Shown piece by piece: positions 45,766 to 57,737 of a stretch of DNA of 64,000 nucleotides. The notes under the pieces were generated by a model that was not told the origin of the DNA, did no database searches, and worked only from the letters and a program-made list of their open reading frames with translations. This DNA comes from Tatumella sp. JGM118 (lineage in GTDB: Bacteria > Pseudomonadota > Gammaproteobacteria > Enterobacterales > Enterobacteriaceae): the NCBI RefSeq assembly GCF_018257515.1, contig NZ_JAERJR010000009.1:52391-116390 (forward strand), read 5' to 3'. The first letter of the stretch is position 1; every line of letters begins with the position of its first letter. Made by a program: the position numbers and the translations under genes.

Positions 45766-46329
45766 TTATCCCAGCGCGCCGTTTTTACGGCACAGCGCGA
45801 CCTGCAAAATATCCTCAGCCAGACGGCGGGCGATGGCGATGTCCTGTAAATTTCGTTTCACCAGAAGTTTGCTCAGACAACCCTCCAGTATCAGTTCCAG
45901 CTGGTCGGTGACCATGGTCGGGTTATCGGTTTCCAGGGACAAAAGGTACTGATGCGTATACTGCCATGATGCCTGTTTTTGTTTTTCGGCCTCCTGATGG
46001 ATAGGATGGTGCGGCGCAGGAAAAGCACTGCAAGCCGCAATAAACAGGCATCCCGGGAAGCGACCGCGCTGGACGTGTTCTGATAACAGATCGTAACGCT
46101 TAAGTATTTTTTGGCCGGTGGTCAGTGAACTGTCCTGGCGGATGCTCTGACGCCACCCGCTAATTTGCTGCCCGTGGAATGCGAGGGCATCGCGCATCAG
46201 CTGCTCCTCATCGGTATCCCCGACTGTTATCCCGCGTTCACTCAGTTGCTGCTTCAGAGTCCCTGCGGCAGCGAAGCCCTGCTGTTCGAGCAAATGTAAT
46301 ACCTGTTCAGATATGTTTTCCGGTGACAC
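45766..46329 (-). CDS. yjdC: TetR/AcrR family regulator YjdC
   Basis: A 187-residue TetR-type repressor. The region SEHVQRGRFPGCLFIAACSAFPAPHHPIHQ and the C-terminus QLELILEGCLSKLLVKRNLQDIAIARRLAEDILQVALCR match E. coli YjdC. The gene lies beside dsbD as in E. coli. The start is a GTG at 46329, five bases after GGAGG; an in-frame TTG at 46341 overlaps the ribosome site and is rejected. The dsbD terminator lies just upstream, so some read-through from dsbD is possible. Confidence 0.88.
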   Translation of the reverse strand: MSPENISEQVLHLLEQQGFAAAGTLKQQLSERGITVGDTDEEQLMRDALAFHGQQISGWRQSIRQDSSLTTGQKILKRYDLLSEHVQRGRFPGCLFIAACSAFPAPHHPIHQEAEKQKQASWQYTHQYLLSLETDNPTMVTDQLELILEGCLSKLLVKRNLQDIAIARRLAEDILQVALCRKNGALG

Positions 46330-46346
46330 ACGAACCTCCAAAAAAG

Positions 46347-46370
46347 CGATACCGGCTTGTGCCGGTATCG
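46347..46370 (-). terminator. Intrinsic terminator of dsbD
   Basis: The perfect 10-base stem CGATACCGGC / GCCGGTATCG with loop of four bases is followed on the minus strand by TTTTTT. The T-run directly abuts the GGAGG ribosome site of yjdC. Confidence 0.88.
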
Positions 46371-46379
46371 TCAGAGTAA

Positions 46380-48119
46380 TCAGGGTTGAAGTTTTTGTAA
46401 ATGCGCCGCGAACTCCCGGCCATTCATATATCCGGTGACGCGTGAGCCCGGGATTTCCTGACCTTCGGCATCGAAAAAGAGCAATGTGGGCAGCCCCAGC
46501 ACTTTCAGATGGCTGAGCAGGGCATTATCCTGTGCGCTGTTAGCCGTCACATTGGCCCGCAGCAGTTGATACTGTGTCAGGCGCTGCGCGACCTCCGGGG
46601 CAGTGAAGGTATATTTGGCAAACTCTTTACAGGCTACACACCAGTCAGCATAGAGATCCACCATAGTGATCTTCCCCTGAGACTGCTGCAGACGCTGGTC
46701 GAGTCGGGCAATCGTGCTGACATCGTCGAAAGGCAGTTCACGGCTGTCTGCGCTCAGGGCCCCCGGCGATGCAGAAGGGAATACCCAGTCCTGAAGCGGA
46801 CGTGCGGCGATTATCGCCACCCCTAACCAGACTATCTGCAGGACACGCATACCCTTCTTGTGACTTTTGAGGCTCAGACTAAAGGCCCAGCCACAAAATG
46901 CGACAGCGAGCAGACTCCAGAGACGCAGTCCCCATAAATCCCCAGCCACACGTTCAATAAGAAACACCGGCAGTGCCAGGATGACAAACCCGAACCCCTC
47001 TTTGACGGCCTGCATCCAGGGACCACTTTTCGGCAGTAACCGGTTGCCGAACAGTGTGACCAGTATAAGCGGCAGGCCCATCCCCAGAGCGTACAGATAG
47101 AGCGTTCCACCGCCGGCCAGCAGATTACCGCTTTGGGCAATATAGAGCAGGATGGCACTCAGCGGCGCCGTGGTGCAGGGGGAGCAGATTAATCCAGCCA
47201 CCGCTCCCATCAGAAAGACCCCGGCCAGCGAGCCGCTTTTTTGCCGGTTGCTCCACAGAGTGAGCCGGGTTTGTAACGCGGACGGCAATTGCAGTGTAAA
47301 CGCCCCGAACATGGAGAGCGCCAGCAGGATAAAAACCCCGGCCAGCGTCAGCAAAACTGCAGGGCTTTGCAGGGCGGCCTGAAAACGTAAACCCGCGGCC
47401 GCCACGACCATGCCCATCAGCGTATAGGTCAGCGCCATCCCCTGGACGTAAATAAACGCCAGCAGAAAGATACGTGAGCTGCGAATAGTACGCCGGTCCC
47501 CCAGAATAATCGCCGAGATCAGCGGATACATAGGGAGGACACAGGGAGTAAAGGCCACGCCGATACCAATCAGCAGCGCCCAGAGGGGGGAAAAAGGCAG
47601 ATGTGTTGCCTGTCGGGCCGGTTCACTCAGTGTGCCGGCCGTGACGGCTGGCGTAACTGTCGTGGCGACGGCACCGGAAGGGCTGGTCTGAGAGAGCGGG
47701 ACATTCCGGGTTTCCGGAGGATAACAGAATCCTGCCGCCGCACATCCCTGGTAACTGACGGTCAGGCTGGCTGCAGGCCCGATATCATGCAGTGAAACCG
47801 GCACCCGGAGATCCTGAGTGTAAATCTGGCTTTTACCAAAAAATTCATCTTCGTGGGGCTGACCGGCGGGCATCGCGATATGAGTGATACCGGCCTGGCT
47901 GGCGGTCAGAGTGATTTTTTGCTGATAAAGATAGTACCCGGGTTTGATGTTCCATTTCAGCAGTAACTGATTGCCGTTCTGACTGAAGTCGAAACCGAAG
48001 GCCTGATCCACCGTCACAAAATGGGGGGATGTGGCGGGGCCACTGAATAATGAAGCCTGAGTTTGCAGACTGAATAATGTCAGTGCCAGAACAATCAGGC
48101 GAGCGATGCGTGCAACCAT
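46380..48119 (-). CDS. dsbD: DsbD, thiol:disulfide interchange protein
   Basis: A 579-residue inner-membrane protein that carries electrons from cytoplasmic thioredoxin to periplasmic DsbC, DsbG and CcmG. The signal peptide is followed by the alpha domain with Cys126 and Cys132 (GCAAAGFC), the eight-helix beta domain with cysteines in [11 protein letters not shown] and GLICSPC, and the gamma thioredoxin domain with DWCVACKEF. All six redox cysteines are present. Its start overlaps the cutA end by 25 bases, as in the E. coli operon. Confidence 0.97.
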   Translation of the reverse strand: MVARIARLIVLALTLFSLQTQASLFSGPATSPHFVTVDQAFGFDFSQNGNQLLLKWNIKPGYYLYQQKITLTASQAGITHIAMPAGQPHEDEFFGKSQIYTQDLRVPVSLHDIGPAASLTVSYQGCAAAGFCYPPETRNVPLSQTSPSGAVATTVTPAVTAGTLSEPARQATHLPFSPLWALLIGIGVAFTPCVLPMYPLISAIILGDRRTIRSSRIFLLAFIYVQGMALTYTLMGMVVAAAGLRFQAALQSPAVLLTLAGVFILLALSMFGAFTLQLPSALQTRLTLWSNRQKSGSLAGVFLMGAVAGLICSPCTTAPLSAILLYIAQSGNLLAGGGTLYLYALGMGLPLILVTLFGNRLLPKSGPWMQAVKEGFGFVILALPVFLIERVAGDLWGLRLWSLLAVAFCGWAFSLSLKSHKKGMRVLQIVWLGVAIIAARPLQDWVFPSASPGALSADSRELPFDDVSTIARLDQRLQQSQGKITMVDLYADWCVACKEFAKYTFTAPEVAQRLTQYQLLRANVTANSAQDNALLSHLKVLGLPTLLFFDAEGQEIPGSRVTGYMNGREFAAHLQKLQP

Positions 48120-48418
48120 GACAGGTACTCATTCTCTCCGTGTTGGACAGGGATCACCAGCAATTCAGGGACATCATAGGGATGAGCCTGTTTGAGCAGT
48201 GACAGTAAGGCGTGTTGATGTTCGGTATTACTTTTCAGGATAAGCTGGCACTCTTCGGCGCATTCAAGCTTATCCTGCCAGAGATAATAAGATGTCATCC
48301 CGGGGAGGATATTCACGCAGGCCGCCAACTGGCTACGGATAGCGCATTCAGCCAGAGTGGTTGCGGAAGCTTTATCGGGTGTGGTGCATAACACAATGAC
48401 AGCGTCTGATGTTTTCAT
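48095..48418 (-). CDS. cutA: CutA divalent-cation tolerance protein
   Basis: A 107-residue trimeric CutA1 protein of PII-like fold. Characteristic stretches are [31 protein letters not shown] and [22 protein letters not shown]. Loss of CutA alters copper tolerance in E. coli, though its molecular role remains unclear. It is co-transcribed with dsbD. In E. coli dcuA lies between cutA and aspA; here cutA is followed directly by the aspA gene's end. Confidence 0.95.
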   Translation of the reverse strand: MKTSDAVIVLCTTPDKASATTLAECAIRSQLAACVNILPGMTSYYLWQDKLECAEECQLILKSNTEHQHALLSLLKQAHPYDVPELLVIPVQHGENEYLSWLHASLA

Positions 48419-48508
48419 GACTCACTCCTGAAACGGTCAGGCATGATAGCACTATTTTTCATCAGTACAGAACCGCGTAGCCACAGAATGGCACGGGCAG
48501 GGAAAAGA

Positions 48509-48528
48509 CAGGGCCTGTGCAGGCCCTG
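48509..48528 (-). terminator. Probable terminator of aspA
   Basis: The inverted repeat CAGGGCCT / AGGCCCTG with a 4-base loop lies just past the aspA stop. The T-run on the minus strand is weak (TTTTCC further on). Confidence 0.5.
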
Positions 48529-48534
48529 ATAGTA

Positions 48535-49968
48535 TTACTCGCTATCTTCGGTATAGCGTTTTGCTTTGTAAACCGGATGCATCAGGTTTTCAACCGAGAA
48601 AATATCATCCAGCTGGGCTTCGCTGAGCAGTCCCCGTTCCAGAACGACTTCCCGGACACTTTTACCCGTTTCAGCACAGATTTTACCGACGATATCGCCA
48701 TTATGGTGGCCGATATACGGGTTCAGGTAGGTCACGATCCCGATAGAGTTAAAGACATAGGATTCACAAATTTGCTGGTTTGCGGTGATCCCGCCGACAC
48801 ATTTTTCCAGCAGATTAAAGCAGGCATTACTGAGGATAGAGACCGATTCAAACAGTGCCTGTCCAATCACCGGTTCCATCACGTTGAGCTGCAATTGCCC
48901 GGCTTCTGCCGCCATCGTGACGGTAATATCATTACCAATGACTTTAAAACAGACCTGGTTGACGACTTCAGGGACTACCGGGTTGACCTTGGCGGGCATA
49001 ATGGAAGAACCGGCCTGAAGCTGTGGCAGGTTAATTTCGTTTAATCCCGCGCGGGGGCCGGAAGAGAGCAGACGCAGATCATTACAGATCTTCGACATTT
49101 TAACCGCCAGCCGCTTAAGGGAGGAATGTACCATCACGTAAGCGCCACAGTCGGAGGTCGCTTCAATCAGATCTTCAGCGGCAACGACCGGCAGGCGACT
49201 GACCTGGGCCAGATACTTTACTGCCAGCGGCTGATAGCCGTCCGGGGTATTCAGCCGGGTCCCGATAGCGGTCGCCCCGAGGTTAACCTCAAGCAGCAGT
49301 TCAGCGGTACGCAGAATGCTGCGGGTTTCTTCTTTCAGCAGAATACTGAAGGCATTAAATTCCTGACCGAGGGTCATCGGAACGGCATCCTGAAGCTGCG
49401 TGCGCCCCATTTTCAGGATACTTTTAAATTCAATCGCTTTACGTTGAAAGCCGTCAGCCAGTGCGTTAATGGCATCGACCAGTTTCAGCACAGAGTTGTA
49501 GACGGCAATACGAAATCCGGTCGGATAGGCATCGTTGGTTGACTGACACATATTGACGTGGTCATTAGGGTTAAGATACTGATATTCCCCTTTATTATGC
49601 CCCATCAGCTCAAGGCCGATATTCGCCAGTACCTCATTCGTATTCATATTCACCGAGGTCCCGGCCCCTCCCTGATAGACATCGACAGGGAACTGATCCA
49701 TACAGGTTCCGTTATTCAGGACCTCATCACAGGCCTGGATAATGTGGTCGGCAATGTGGCGTGGAATGGTTTGCAGCTCTTTGTTGGCCAGGGCCGCGGC
49801 TTTTTTCACCATCACCATTCCGCGAACAAACTCGGGGATGTCACTGATTTTACTGCTGCTGATATAAAAATTTTCTATCGCCCGTAGCGTATGAATTCCG
49901 TAATAAGCATCCGCAGGAACTTCACGCATGCCGAGCAGGTCTTCTTCGATACGAATGTTGTTAACCAT
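48535..49968 (-). CDS. aspA: Aspartate ammonia-lyase (aspartase)
   Basis: A 477-residue tetrameric cytosolic enzyme converting L-aspartate to fumarate and ammonia. It begins [12 protein letters not shown] and carries the fumarase/aspartase signature [14 protein letters not shown], with [18 protein letters not shown] and [11 protein letters not shown] as expected. The ATG at 49968 follows AAGAAGG and gives the E. coli length; the open frame upstream has no homology. A palindrome lies in the leader region (50065-50090). dcuA, the usual aspartate/fumarate exchanger neighbour, is missing. Confidence 0.96.
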   Translation of the reverse strand: MVNNIRIEEDLLGMREVPADAYYGIHTLRAIENFYISSSKISDIPEFVRGMVMVKKAAALANKELQTIPRHIADHIIQACDEVLNNGTCMDQFPVDVYQGGAGTSVNMNTNEVLANIGLELMGHNKGEYQYLNPNDHVNMCQSTNDAYPTGFRIAVYNSVLKLVDAINALADGFQRKAIEFKSILKMGRTQLQDAVPMTLGQEFNAFSILLKEETRSILRTAELLLEVNLGATAIGTRLNTPDGYQPLAVKYLAQVSRLPVVAAEDLIEATSDCGAYVMVHSSLKRLAVKMSKICNDLRLLSSGPRAGLNEINLPQLQAGSSIMPAKVNPVVPEVVNQVCFKVIGNDITVTMAAEAGQLQLNVMEPVIGQALFESVSILSNACFNLLEKCVGGITANQQICESYVFNSIGIVTYLNPYIGHHNGDIVGKICAETGKSVREVVLERGLLSEAQLDDIFSVENLMHPVYKAKRYTEDSE

Positions 49969-50339
49969 GGTAACCTTCTTAGAGTGACTGTCTTGCCGGA
50001 GGCAATGAACACAGGTGACGTGATCGTGTGTGTTAAGAGTGCCTGGTCCCGGAATTTTATCCGTATATGATCCGTGCTGCACGATCATATCCGGTTTATG
50101 TTATAAATAAGCAACACAGGTCACTTATTTTTTACATGGTGGCAAAAAAATGTTCTGCATTAGACGCAAACTTTAACGTTAATGACGTTCCGGCAGAATC
50201 AGGGGTTAGTTATAACGAATTTCTGCCTGCTGGTTGAAATCACTTTTTATTATACCCATCTTCATTATTCCATCTTTGTGATGTTATCTATTTTCGTCGT
50301 CCTGCCCGGGAGCAGGAGGCCAACTGACAGGAGACCGCC
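49969..50339. other. Divergent aspA-fxsA intergenic region
   Basis: No gene is supported. It holds the divergent promoters. The inverted repeat at 50065-50090 is the only clear element. Confidence 0.4.
50065..50090. promoter_or_regulatory. Palindrome upstream of aspA, possible operator
   Basis: The eight-base arms ATATGATC / GATCATAT surround a 10-base spacer, about 97 bases before the aspA start. It is not a good CRP (TGTGA) or FNR (TTGAT) match, so the binding protein is unknown. Confidence 0.35.
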
Positions 50340-50804
50340 GTGCGCTGGTTACCGTTTATTGCTTTTTTCTTACTCGCCTGGATTGAAATTTCATTATTTA
50401 TTCAGGTCGCTCACGTGGTGGGCGTGTTAATGACCATGGTACTGGTGATTTTTACTTCCGCTATCGGTATTTCGCTGGTGAAGCATCAGGGGATGAAGAA
50501 TTTCAGACTATTACAGGAAAAAATGTTGCGGCAGGAAAATCCGGCGGCTGAAATGACGAAAAGTGTTTCGTTGCTGATTGCCGGTATCCTGTTAGTTCTG
50601 CCTGGCTTTTTTACTGACTTCCTCGGTCTGCTGCTGTTATTGCCTCCGGTACAAAAGCATCTGACCCTGAAGCTAATGCCTTACCTGAAGGTCAGACGTG
50701 GCGGAACTGCTGAACCGAATGGCTTTACCATGGAAGGGGAATTTGAGCGTAAAGAGTACGACGTTATCGAACATAAAGACGATTCATCCTCTCACCCCCG
50801 TTAA
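50340..50804 (+). CDS. fxsA: FxsA membrane protein
   Basis: A 154-residue inner-membrane protein with three or four helices, matching E. coli FxsA (RWLPFIAFFLLAWIEISLFIQVAHVVGVL and LPGFFTDFLGLLLLLPPVQKHL). Its overproduction relieves F-plasmid exclusion of phage T7; its normal role is unclear. A GTG start follows AGGAG at six bases. Conserved position between aspA and groSL. Confidence 0.95.
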   Translation: MRWLPFIAFFLLAWIEISLFIQVAHVVGVLMTMVLVIFTSAIGISLVKHQGMKNFRLLQEKMLRQENPAAEMTKSVSLLIAGILLVLPGFFTDFLGLLLLLPPVQKHLTLKLMPYLKVRRGGTAEPNGFTMEGEFERKEYDVIEHKDDSSSHPR

Positions 50805-50817
50805 GTCCCGGAAAGCA

Positions 50818-50843
50818 GGGGGCTGTGTGTCTGAATAGCCCCC
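50818..50843 (+). terminator. Probable terminator of fxsA
   Basis: The stem GGGGGCT / AGCCCCC has a 12-base loop 13 bases past the fxsA stop. There is no T-run, so it may rather be a transcript-protecting hairpin. Confidence 0.4.
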
Positions 50844-50989
50844 GTATCCACCCCCTTACATCTTCTTTCGTTTTCCGCCCTCTGCTCAGTGTTTTGTTTT
50901 ATGTAACTGGCTGAAAATCCGGATATCCTGCTGCTGTACACCCGGAATGTGGCGACTGCCGACAAAATAAAAAATATTTTTTTTTACCA

Positions 50990-51018
50990 CTTGAAAGCCC
51001 TCCTTTAAGGCCTTATCT
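50990..51018 (+). promoter_or_regulatory. Sigma32 heat-shock promoter of groSL
   Basis: The -35 CTTGAAA (50990-50996) and the -10 CCTTATCT (51011-51018) are 14 bases apart. This closely fits the sigma32 consensus CTTGAAA and CCCCATNT, and it stands in the right place before the chaperonin operon. No CIRCE repeat is present, as expected for an enteric bacterium. Confidence 0.8.
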
Positions 51019-51101
51019 CTGAATGCACGAAGCCGATGCCCCCGGGCCGGTATTCAACCCTAAACAACCTGTGACTGAGCATTTCGAAGGAGAGCTATCA
51101 A

Positions 51102-51395
51102 ATGACTATTCGTCCATTGCATGATCGCGTTATCGTCAAGCGTAAAGAAGTAGAAGCTAAATCTGCTGGCGGCATCGTTCTGACCGGTTCTGCTGCGGGT
51201 AAATCTACGCGTGGTGAAGTTCTGGCCGTAGGCAATGGCCGCATCCTTGAAAGCGGTGAAGTGAAACCTTTGGATGTGAAAGTGGGTGATGTTGTCATTT
51301 TTAACGAAGGCTACGGCGCTAAAACTGAGAAGATTGATAATCAGGAAGTCCTGATCATTTCAGAAAACGATATCCTGGCCGTTGTTACTGAGTAA
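51102..51395 (+). CDS. groS: Co-chaperonin GroES
   Basis: A 97-residue heptameric lid of the GroEL folding chamber. It starts [18 protein letters not shown] and has the mobile loop [20 protein letters not shown], all as in E. coli. It is the first gene of the groSL operon, 48 bases before groL. Confidence 0.99.
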   Translation: MTIRPLHDRVIVKRKEVEAKSAGGIVLTGSAAGKSTRGEVLAVGNGRILESGEVKPLDVKVGDVVIFNEGYGAKTEKIDNQEVLIISENDILAVVTE

Positions 51396-51431
51396 CCGGG
51401 CAACCCATTCCACTAACTTAAATAAATTTAA

Positions 51432-53090
<1,659 letters not shown>

Positions 53091-53140
53091 TTCCCCCGGA
53101 CGGCAGGATTAACCTCTGCCGTTTGCTCGTAGTCTGCAGA

Positions 53141-53169
53141 CCCGGCTCTAAGGAGCCGGGTTTTTTTTT
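53141..53169 (+). terminator. Intrinsic terminator of groSL
   Basis: CCCGGCTC / GAGCCGGG with a 4-base loop, followed by nine T residues. Confidence 0.95.
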
Positions 53170-53364
53170 AGTCTGCAGACAGTAAATACGAAGAGAAATC
53201 CTGGGGATGGAAACACTTCCGGCAGAGCGCATCTGCCGCCAGGTTTTTTAATTTAGCCGATGCTATGGTGTAATATGTCTTTGCAGATTATATTTCACTC
53301 TCTTCGGACAGATAGTTGCCACCTGAGCGGTGACTGGCATGATGAATAATAATGAGGAAGAATA

Positions 53365-53718
53365 ATGCGTTTACAAATCTCTGCGGCACTCTTTTTTGCG
53401 GCTGCAATACTGACGGGATGCAGTACTGCCGGTAATCAATTGACATCAGGCGGCCAGGATGTGCGGTTTGTTGATGAACAACCTGCCGCGCAGTGTCAGT
53501 TCCTGGGCACCTTAACCGGTGAACAAAGTAACTGGTTATCGAATCAGGGAACGGAAGGAGGGAGTTCTATGCGGGGTGCCGCGAACGATCTCCGTAACAG
53601 AGCGGCGGCAATGGGCGGTAACGTTATCTATGGTGCCAGCACACCGGGCCTTTCAGTGATCTCTAATTTTGTCCCTCTGGCGACGAAAATGTCGGGTCAG
53701 ATCTACAAATGCCCTTAA
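53365..53718 (+). CDS. yjeI: YjeI, DUF4156 lipoprotein
   Basis: A 117-residue outer-membrane lipoprotein. The lipobox is LTGC (Cys19) followed by STAG. The DUF4156 core is FLGTLTGEQSNWLSNQGTEGGSS and AAAMGGNVIYGASTPG. It occupies its normal place after groL. The function is unknown. Confidence 0.9.
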   Translation: MRLQISAALFFAAAILTGCSTAGNQLTSGGQDVRFVDEQPAAQCQFLGTLTGEQSNWLSNQGTEGGSSMRGAANDLRNRAAAMGGNVIYGASTPGLSVISNFVPLATKMSGQIYKCP

Positions 53719-53754
53719 TCCCTTCCTGAGGTCTCCGGACAGAAGCCAAAGGAT

Positions 53755-53780
53755 CAGGCAGAGCTATCAGGCTCTGCCTG
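53755..53780. terminator. Hairpin between the convergent yjeI and DUF1090 genes
   Basis: CAGGCAGAG / CTCTGCCTG with an 8-base loop. There are no long T-runs, but its position between convergent genes suggests a shared terminator. Confidence 0.5.
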
Positions 53781-53791
53781 CGGGAGAAGGC

Positions 53792-54217
53792 TTATTTCAG
53801 TGCCGATAAGTCAGTACGGCTTTGGTCCAGCTGGCGGTTAAGGGTGCGGAGATCCTGTTTTTTCTCAGCCACTTTATCCTGATATTTCCTGATCTTATCT
53901 TTATTACCCCGGCTGATCGCCTGCTGTAATTTCTGTTCTGCCTGTTTGAGATCATCCTGCTTTTCAGACTGCTTTTTCTGCAGCTTTTCGATCTGTGCAT
54001 GGATATCCTGGCGAACCGATTCCGGAGAGCAATGGCGATTCACCTGATCTAATGCCTTTTCTAATCCCGCCAGTTTGCCGGGATTATTGTGCTGGCGCGC
54101 GTATCCTATCTCTTTTTCAATCGCAACGCGTTTGTCGTTACAGGTTTCAGCGGCTAACGCATTCATTGTCAGTAATGAGAGAACTGACAGGCTCAGTACG
54201 GTCATGACTCTTTTCAT
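53792..54217 (-). CDS. DUF1090 family periplasmic protein (YqjC-like)
   Basis: A 141-residue secreted protein. The signal peptide (MKRVMTVLSLSVLSLLTMNALA) is followed by AETCNDKRVAIEKEIGYARQHNNPGKLAGLEKALDQV, the DUF1090 signature, and a long coiled coil rich in Lys and Gln (ISRGNKDKIRKYQDKVAEKKQDLR). In E. coli the homologue YqjC lies elsewhere with yqjDEK; here it stands alone between yjeI and epmB. The function is unknown. Confidence 0.85.
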   Translation of the reverse strand: MKRVMTVLSLSVLSLLTMNALAAETCNDKRVAIEKEIGYARQHNNPGKLAGLEKALDQVNRHCSPESVRQDIHAQIEKLQKKQSEKQDDLKQAEQKLQQAISRGNKDKIRKYQDKVAEKKQDLRTLNRQLDQSRTDLSALK

Positions 54218-54403
54218 AAAAGCTCCTTGTAGATCGGGCTGTGCCCGGATGACTCATAGAAAGCTACCCTGAATGCCCGGTACGCCTCCGGGGGGCTGGA
54301 CTGCTGAAACACGCAGTACACGCACTCCCCATGTGGCGTGCCGGGCAGTATCCTGAATCCTTTCACTGCCAGTCATGCTGAACCTGATCAGCGAGTGATT
54401 ATC

Positions 54404-55432
54404 TCAGTCCTGCCGGAGCTGTAAATCGAGGGGGGTCTTACTGGGCTCACCGCCAATTTCGCGGGCCAGTTTCGGTACCAGATAGCCGGAGATCATCGCC
54501 AGCAGCTCGCGCATAATTTTTCGGGCTTCCTCATCAGACACGTAGAAATGAGCCGCTCCCTGCACTTTATCCAGCACATGCAAATAATAGGGCAGGATCC
54601 CTGCGTTAAACAGTGCATTACTAAGGGCGGCAAGGGTGGCTGCGTTATCATTAATCCCTTTCAGCAGCACCCCCTGATTGAGCAGCAGAACCCCGGCACG
54701 TTTCAGCCTGGCCATCGCTTCCGTTAAGTCCGCGTCAATCTCATTGGCGTGGTTGATGTGAGTTACCATAATGACCTGTAACCGCGACAGGGATAACCGC
54801 TGACATAATCCCGGAGTGATCCTGTCCGGGATCACGACCGGTAACCGGCTATGGATACGCAACCGGAGAATATGAGGGATAGCCTCAAGCTCACTGATCA
54901 GCCAGTCCAGTTCATGGTCTTTTGCCATCAACGGATCCCCGCCGGAAAAGATAATTTCATCCAGTTCGGGATGCTGGCGAATATAGTCGAGGGCGGCCTG
55001 CCAGTTCCGTTTATTTCCCTGATTATCCTGGTAAGGGAAATGCCGGCGGAAGCAATAGCGACAGTTCACCGCACAGCCTCCTTTTACCAGTAATAACGCA
55101 CGGTTACGGTACTTATGCAGCAACCCCGGCACAGCACTTTGCTGTTCTTCCAGCGGGTCGGTACTGTAGCCTGGCGTGGAAATAAACTCTTCCTGTTGGG
55201 TGATCACCTGCAGCAGCAGCGGGTCCTGTGGATTGCCTTTTTCCATTTTACGGATAAATGCCCGCGGGACGCGCAGGGCAAATAACCGGCGTGCGCCGGC
55301 TCCGGCCTGTAATGCCGGCAGATGCTCCAGATCTAAAAGCTTCAGTAATTCATCAGGTTCGGTGACAACTTCCGTAAGTTGTTGCAACCAATCTTCTCTG
55401 GAGGGGGTATTTAGGGTTACAATGTTTGCCAT
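54404..55432 (-). CDS. epmB: EF-P beta-lysylation protein EpmB (lysine 2,3-aminomutase-like)
   Basis: A 342-residue radical-SAM, PLP-dependent enzyme that makes (R)-beta-lysine for attachment to EF-P by EpmA. The [4Fe-4S] motif is CAVNCRYC, and [18 protein letters not shown] and [12 protein letters not shown] are family hallmarks. The ATG at 55432 begins [15 protein letters not shown] and gives the E. coli length. The gene is divergent from efp, its substrate's gene, which starts 42 bases away. Confidence 0.97.
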   Translation of the reverse strand: MANIVTLNTPSREDWLQQLTEVVTEPDELLKLLDLEHLPALQAGAGARRLFALRVPRAFIRKMEKGNPQDPLLLQVITQQEEFISTPGYSTDPLEEQQSAVPGLLHKYRNRALLLVKGGCAVNCRYCFRRHFPYQDNQGNKRNWQAALDYIRQHPELDEIIFSGGDPLMAKDHELDWLISELEAIPHILRLRIHSRLPVVIPDRITPGLCQRLSLSRLQVIMVTHINHANEIDADLTEAMARLKRAGVLLLNQGVLLKGINDNAATLAALSNALFNAGILPYYLHVLDKVQGAAHFYVSDEEARKIMRELLAMISGYLVPKLAREIGGEPSKTPLDLQLRQD

Positions 55433-55474
55433 TTTTTTGGCTTTGTCCAGTATCCATATTTGTCGAGGGCCTTC

Positions 55475-56041
55475 ATGGCAACATATTCTAGCAACGATTT
55501 TCGTAACGGTCTTAAAATTATGATTGATGGCGAGCCTTACGCCATTGAAGCCAGTGAGTTCGTAAAACCAGGAAAAGGGCAGGCATTCGCACGCGTTAAA
55601 ATGCGTCGCCTGCTGACCGGCAAGCTGATCGAGAAGACCTTCAAGTCTACCGACTCTGCTGAAGGTGCGGATGTTGTTGATGTGACTCTGACTTACCTGT
55701 ACAACGACGGTGAGTTCTGGCATTTCATGAATAACAACACCTTTGAACAGCTGGCGGCTGACGAGAAGGCGGTCGGTGATACTGCGAAATGGCTGCAGGA
55801 CCAGGCGGAATGTATCGTCACTTTATGGAACGGTAACCCGATTGCGATCACTCCTCCAAACTTCATTGAAGCTGAAATCACCGAAACTGACCCGGGTCTG
55901 AAAGGTGATACCGCCGGTACCGGTGGTAAACCAGCAACTCTGAGCACTGGCGCTGTGGTTAAAGTTCCGTTGTTCGTTCAGATTGGCGAAGTCATCAAAG
56001 TTGATACCCGTTCCGGTGAATACGTTTCACGCGTGAAGTAA
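55475..56041 (+). CDS. efp: Translation elongation factor P
   Basis: A 188-residue three-domain tRNA-mimicking factor that rescues ribosomes stalled at polyproline. The modified residue Lys34 is present ([10 protein letters not shown]). The C-terminus ends [11 protein letters not shown]. The ATG at 55475 begins [13 protein letters not shown] as in E. coli. With epmA and epmB nearby, the beta-lysylation pathway is complete apart from the hydroxylase EpmC, which is encoded elsewhere. Confidence 0.98.
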   Translation: MATYSSNDFRNGLKIMIDGEPYAIEASEFVKPGKGQAFARVKMRRLLTGKLIEKTFKSTDSAEGADVVDVTLTYLYNDGEFWHFMNNNTFEQLAADEKAVGDTAKWLQDQAECIVTLWNGNPIAITPPNFIEAEITETDPGLKGDTAGTGGKPATLSTGAVVKVPLFVQIGEVIKVDTRSGEYVSRVK

Positions 56042-56333
56042 GTGATATCAGGCACCTCCTTCCCCGGGGGGTGCCCTCAAAGAGTGTGATGGTGCAAAAC
56101 CGTCTGCTCCCCGTCTTTATCCCGTGCGCGGTCACGTCACTTCCTGGCGGATGTAATGCCTGTCGTGGTTTTGGCGACGATATTTCGCACCCCGGCCATG
56201 TCCTCTCCTGCGTGGCAAGCTAATCAGTTAATTATGTGAGCTTCTTCACTGTCCGGCCTGCTGCACTATCAAATAAACGACTATGCTTACAGTGTTGTCT
56301 CCCTGGTGCCGTGACTTTGATGAGGACCTCCCT

Positions 56334-56468
56334 ATGCGATATAAAAGCGTGTTAGCTCTTATCCCGATAATTGTGCTTTCTACCGTTCTGACAGCCTGTA
56401 ATACCACCCGCGGTGTCGGTGAAGATGTTGAGGCTGGAGGGAAGGCCATTCAGCGTACAGCACAGTAA
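56334..56468 (+). CDS. ecnB: Entericidin EcnA/B family lipoprotein
   Basis: A 44-residue lipoprotein. The signal [22 protein letters not shown] has a lipobox with Cys22, and the mature part [22 protein letters not shown] is the entericidin signature. EcnB is the toxin and EcnA the antidote in E. coli. Only one gene is found here; by sequence it is closer to EcnB. The ATG at 56334 follows GAGGA. Confidence 0.88.
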   Translation: MRYKSVLALIPIIVLSTVLTACNTTRGVGEDVEAGGKAIQRTAQ

Positions 56469-56713
56469 CCTGCCACTCGCCTTTATTCAGGGGGATGAGT
56501 CTGTTGGCTGTCTCCCTGTCCTGTATTCTCCTGGCCCGCCATGCCTGCTTCCCCGTTGAAACTTCGTATCTTTTTCTGCCGGACAGGGTAACCGACACGG
56601 ACAACAAAAATTATCCTCTGCCTTAAGGACAGTATTGTCCCTGCATGACGTCATTGTTTGTCGGTGATGTTGCATGTAGACTGCACCACTTTTGTCATCC
56701 TGGGAGTACGACA

Positions 56714-57691
56714 ATGAACGAAACCACACACTGGCAGCCGAGTGCACCGATTGCCAATCTACTGAAACGTGCGGCGATAGTGGCAGATATCCGGCGTTTT
56801 TTTGCAGATCGTGGTGTCCTTGAAGTAGATACTCCTGCGATGAGCCAGGCAACCGTCACCGATATCCATCTTGTGCCGTTCAAAACACGGTTTGTCGGGC
56901 CGGGCGCGTCTCAGGGGCTGGATTTATGGTTAATGACCAGCCCTGAGTATCATATGAAACGCCTGCTCGCTGCCGGTAGCGGTCCGATTTACCAGATGAA
57001 TCGCAGTTTCCGTAATGAAGAAGCAGGACGACACCATAATCCTGAGTTCACCATGCTGGAATGGTACCGGCCGCATTATGATATGTACCGGTTAATCAAC
57101 GAAGTTGATGATCTGCTGCAACAGATCCTGGAATGTGGTGAAGCGGAGACATTATCTTATCAGCAGGCATTTTTACGTTGCCTGAATATCGACCCCCTGA
57201 CCGCAGAAAAAGAGGCACTGGTTGCCGTGGCCGCGACACTGGGGGTGGGGGATTTAGCCGCATCCGAGGATGATCGCGACACTTTGCTGCAACTGCTGTT
57301 TATGCTGGGTGTGGAGCCTAAAATTGGTCAGGAGAGACCTGCTTTTGTCTATCACTTCCCAGCGTCTCAGGCTTCGCTGGCAGAAATCAGCACCGAAGAT
57401 CATCGGGTTGCGGAGCGCTTTGAGGTTTACTACCGCGGAATTGAGCTCGCGAATGGCTTCCGTGAACTGACCGATGCCAGAGAGCAGCGTCAGCGCTTTG
57501 AACAGGATAATCGTCGTCGTGCAGAAAAAGGATTACCTGAACAGCCTATCGATCAGTTACTGCTGGCAGCACTGGAGCATGGTCTGCCTGATTGCTCCGG
57601 GGTCGCGTTAGGCATCGATCGTCTGATTATGCTGGCGTTAAAAGCCGACTCTCTGAGTGATGTGATTGCTTTCCCTGTCGAACGCTGCTGA
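56714..57691 (+). CDS. epmA: EF-P lysine-lysyltransferase EpmA (GenX/PoxA)
   Basis: A 325-residue paralogue of the lysyl-tRNA synthetase catalytic core that attaches beta-lysine to EF-P Lys34. Class II motifs are visible: [36 protein letters not shown] (motif 2) and [12 protein letters not shown] (motif 3). No tRNA anticodon-binding domain is present, as expected. The ATG at 56714 with GGGAG gives the E. coli length. In E. coli the frd operon lies next to it; here it is directly preceded by ecnB. Confidence 0.97.
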   Translation: MNETTHWQPSAPIANLLKRAAIVADIRRFFADRGVLEVDTPAMSQATVTDIHLVPFKTRFVGPGASQGLDLWLMTSPEYHMKRLLAAGSGPIYQMNRSFRNEEAGRHHNPEFTMLEWYRPHYDMYRLINEVDDLLQQILECGEAETLSYQQAFLRCLNIDPLTAEKEALVAVAATLGVGDLAASEDDRDTLLQLLFMLGVEPKIGQERPAFVYHFPASQASLAEISTEDHRVAERFEVYYRGIELANGFRELTDAREQRQRFEQDNRRRAEKGLPEQPIDQLLLAALEHGLPDCSGVALGIDRLIMLALKADSLSDVIAFPVERC

Positions 57692-57699
57692 TCCTGCCC

Positions 57700-57720
57700 G
57701 GCCCTGTGCGGTACAGGGCC
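57700..57720. terminator. Hairpin between the convergent epmA and mscM genes
   Basis: GGCCCTGT / ACAGGGCC with a 5-base loop. It is GC-rich, lacks a T-run, and lies between the two convergent stops. Confidence 0.5.
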
Positions 57721-57737
57721 GCACAGAGCCACCTTTC

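Noticed and set aside
50805..51101. CIRCE element before groSL
   Set aside because: No TTAGCACTC-N9-GAGTGCTAA repeat is present; the sigma32-type promoter explains regulation.
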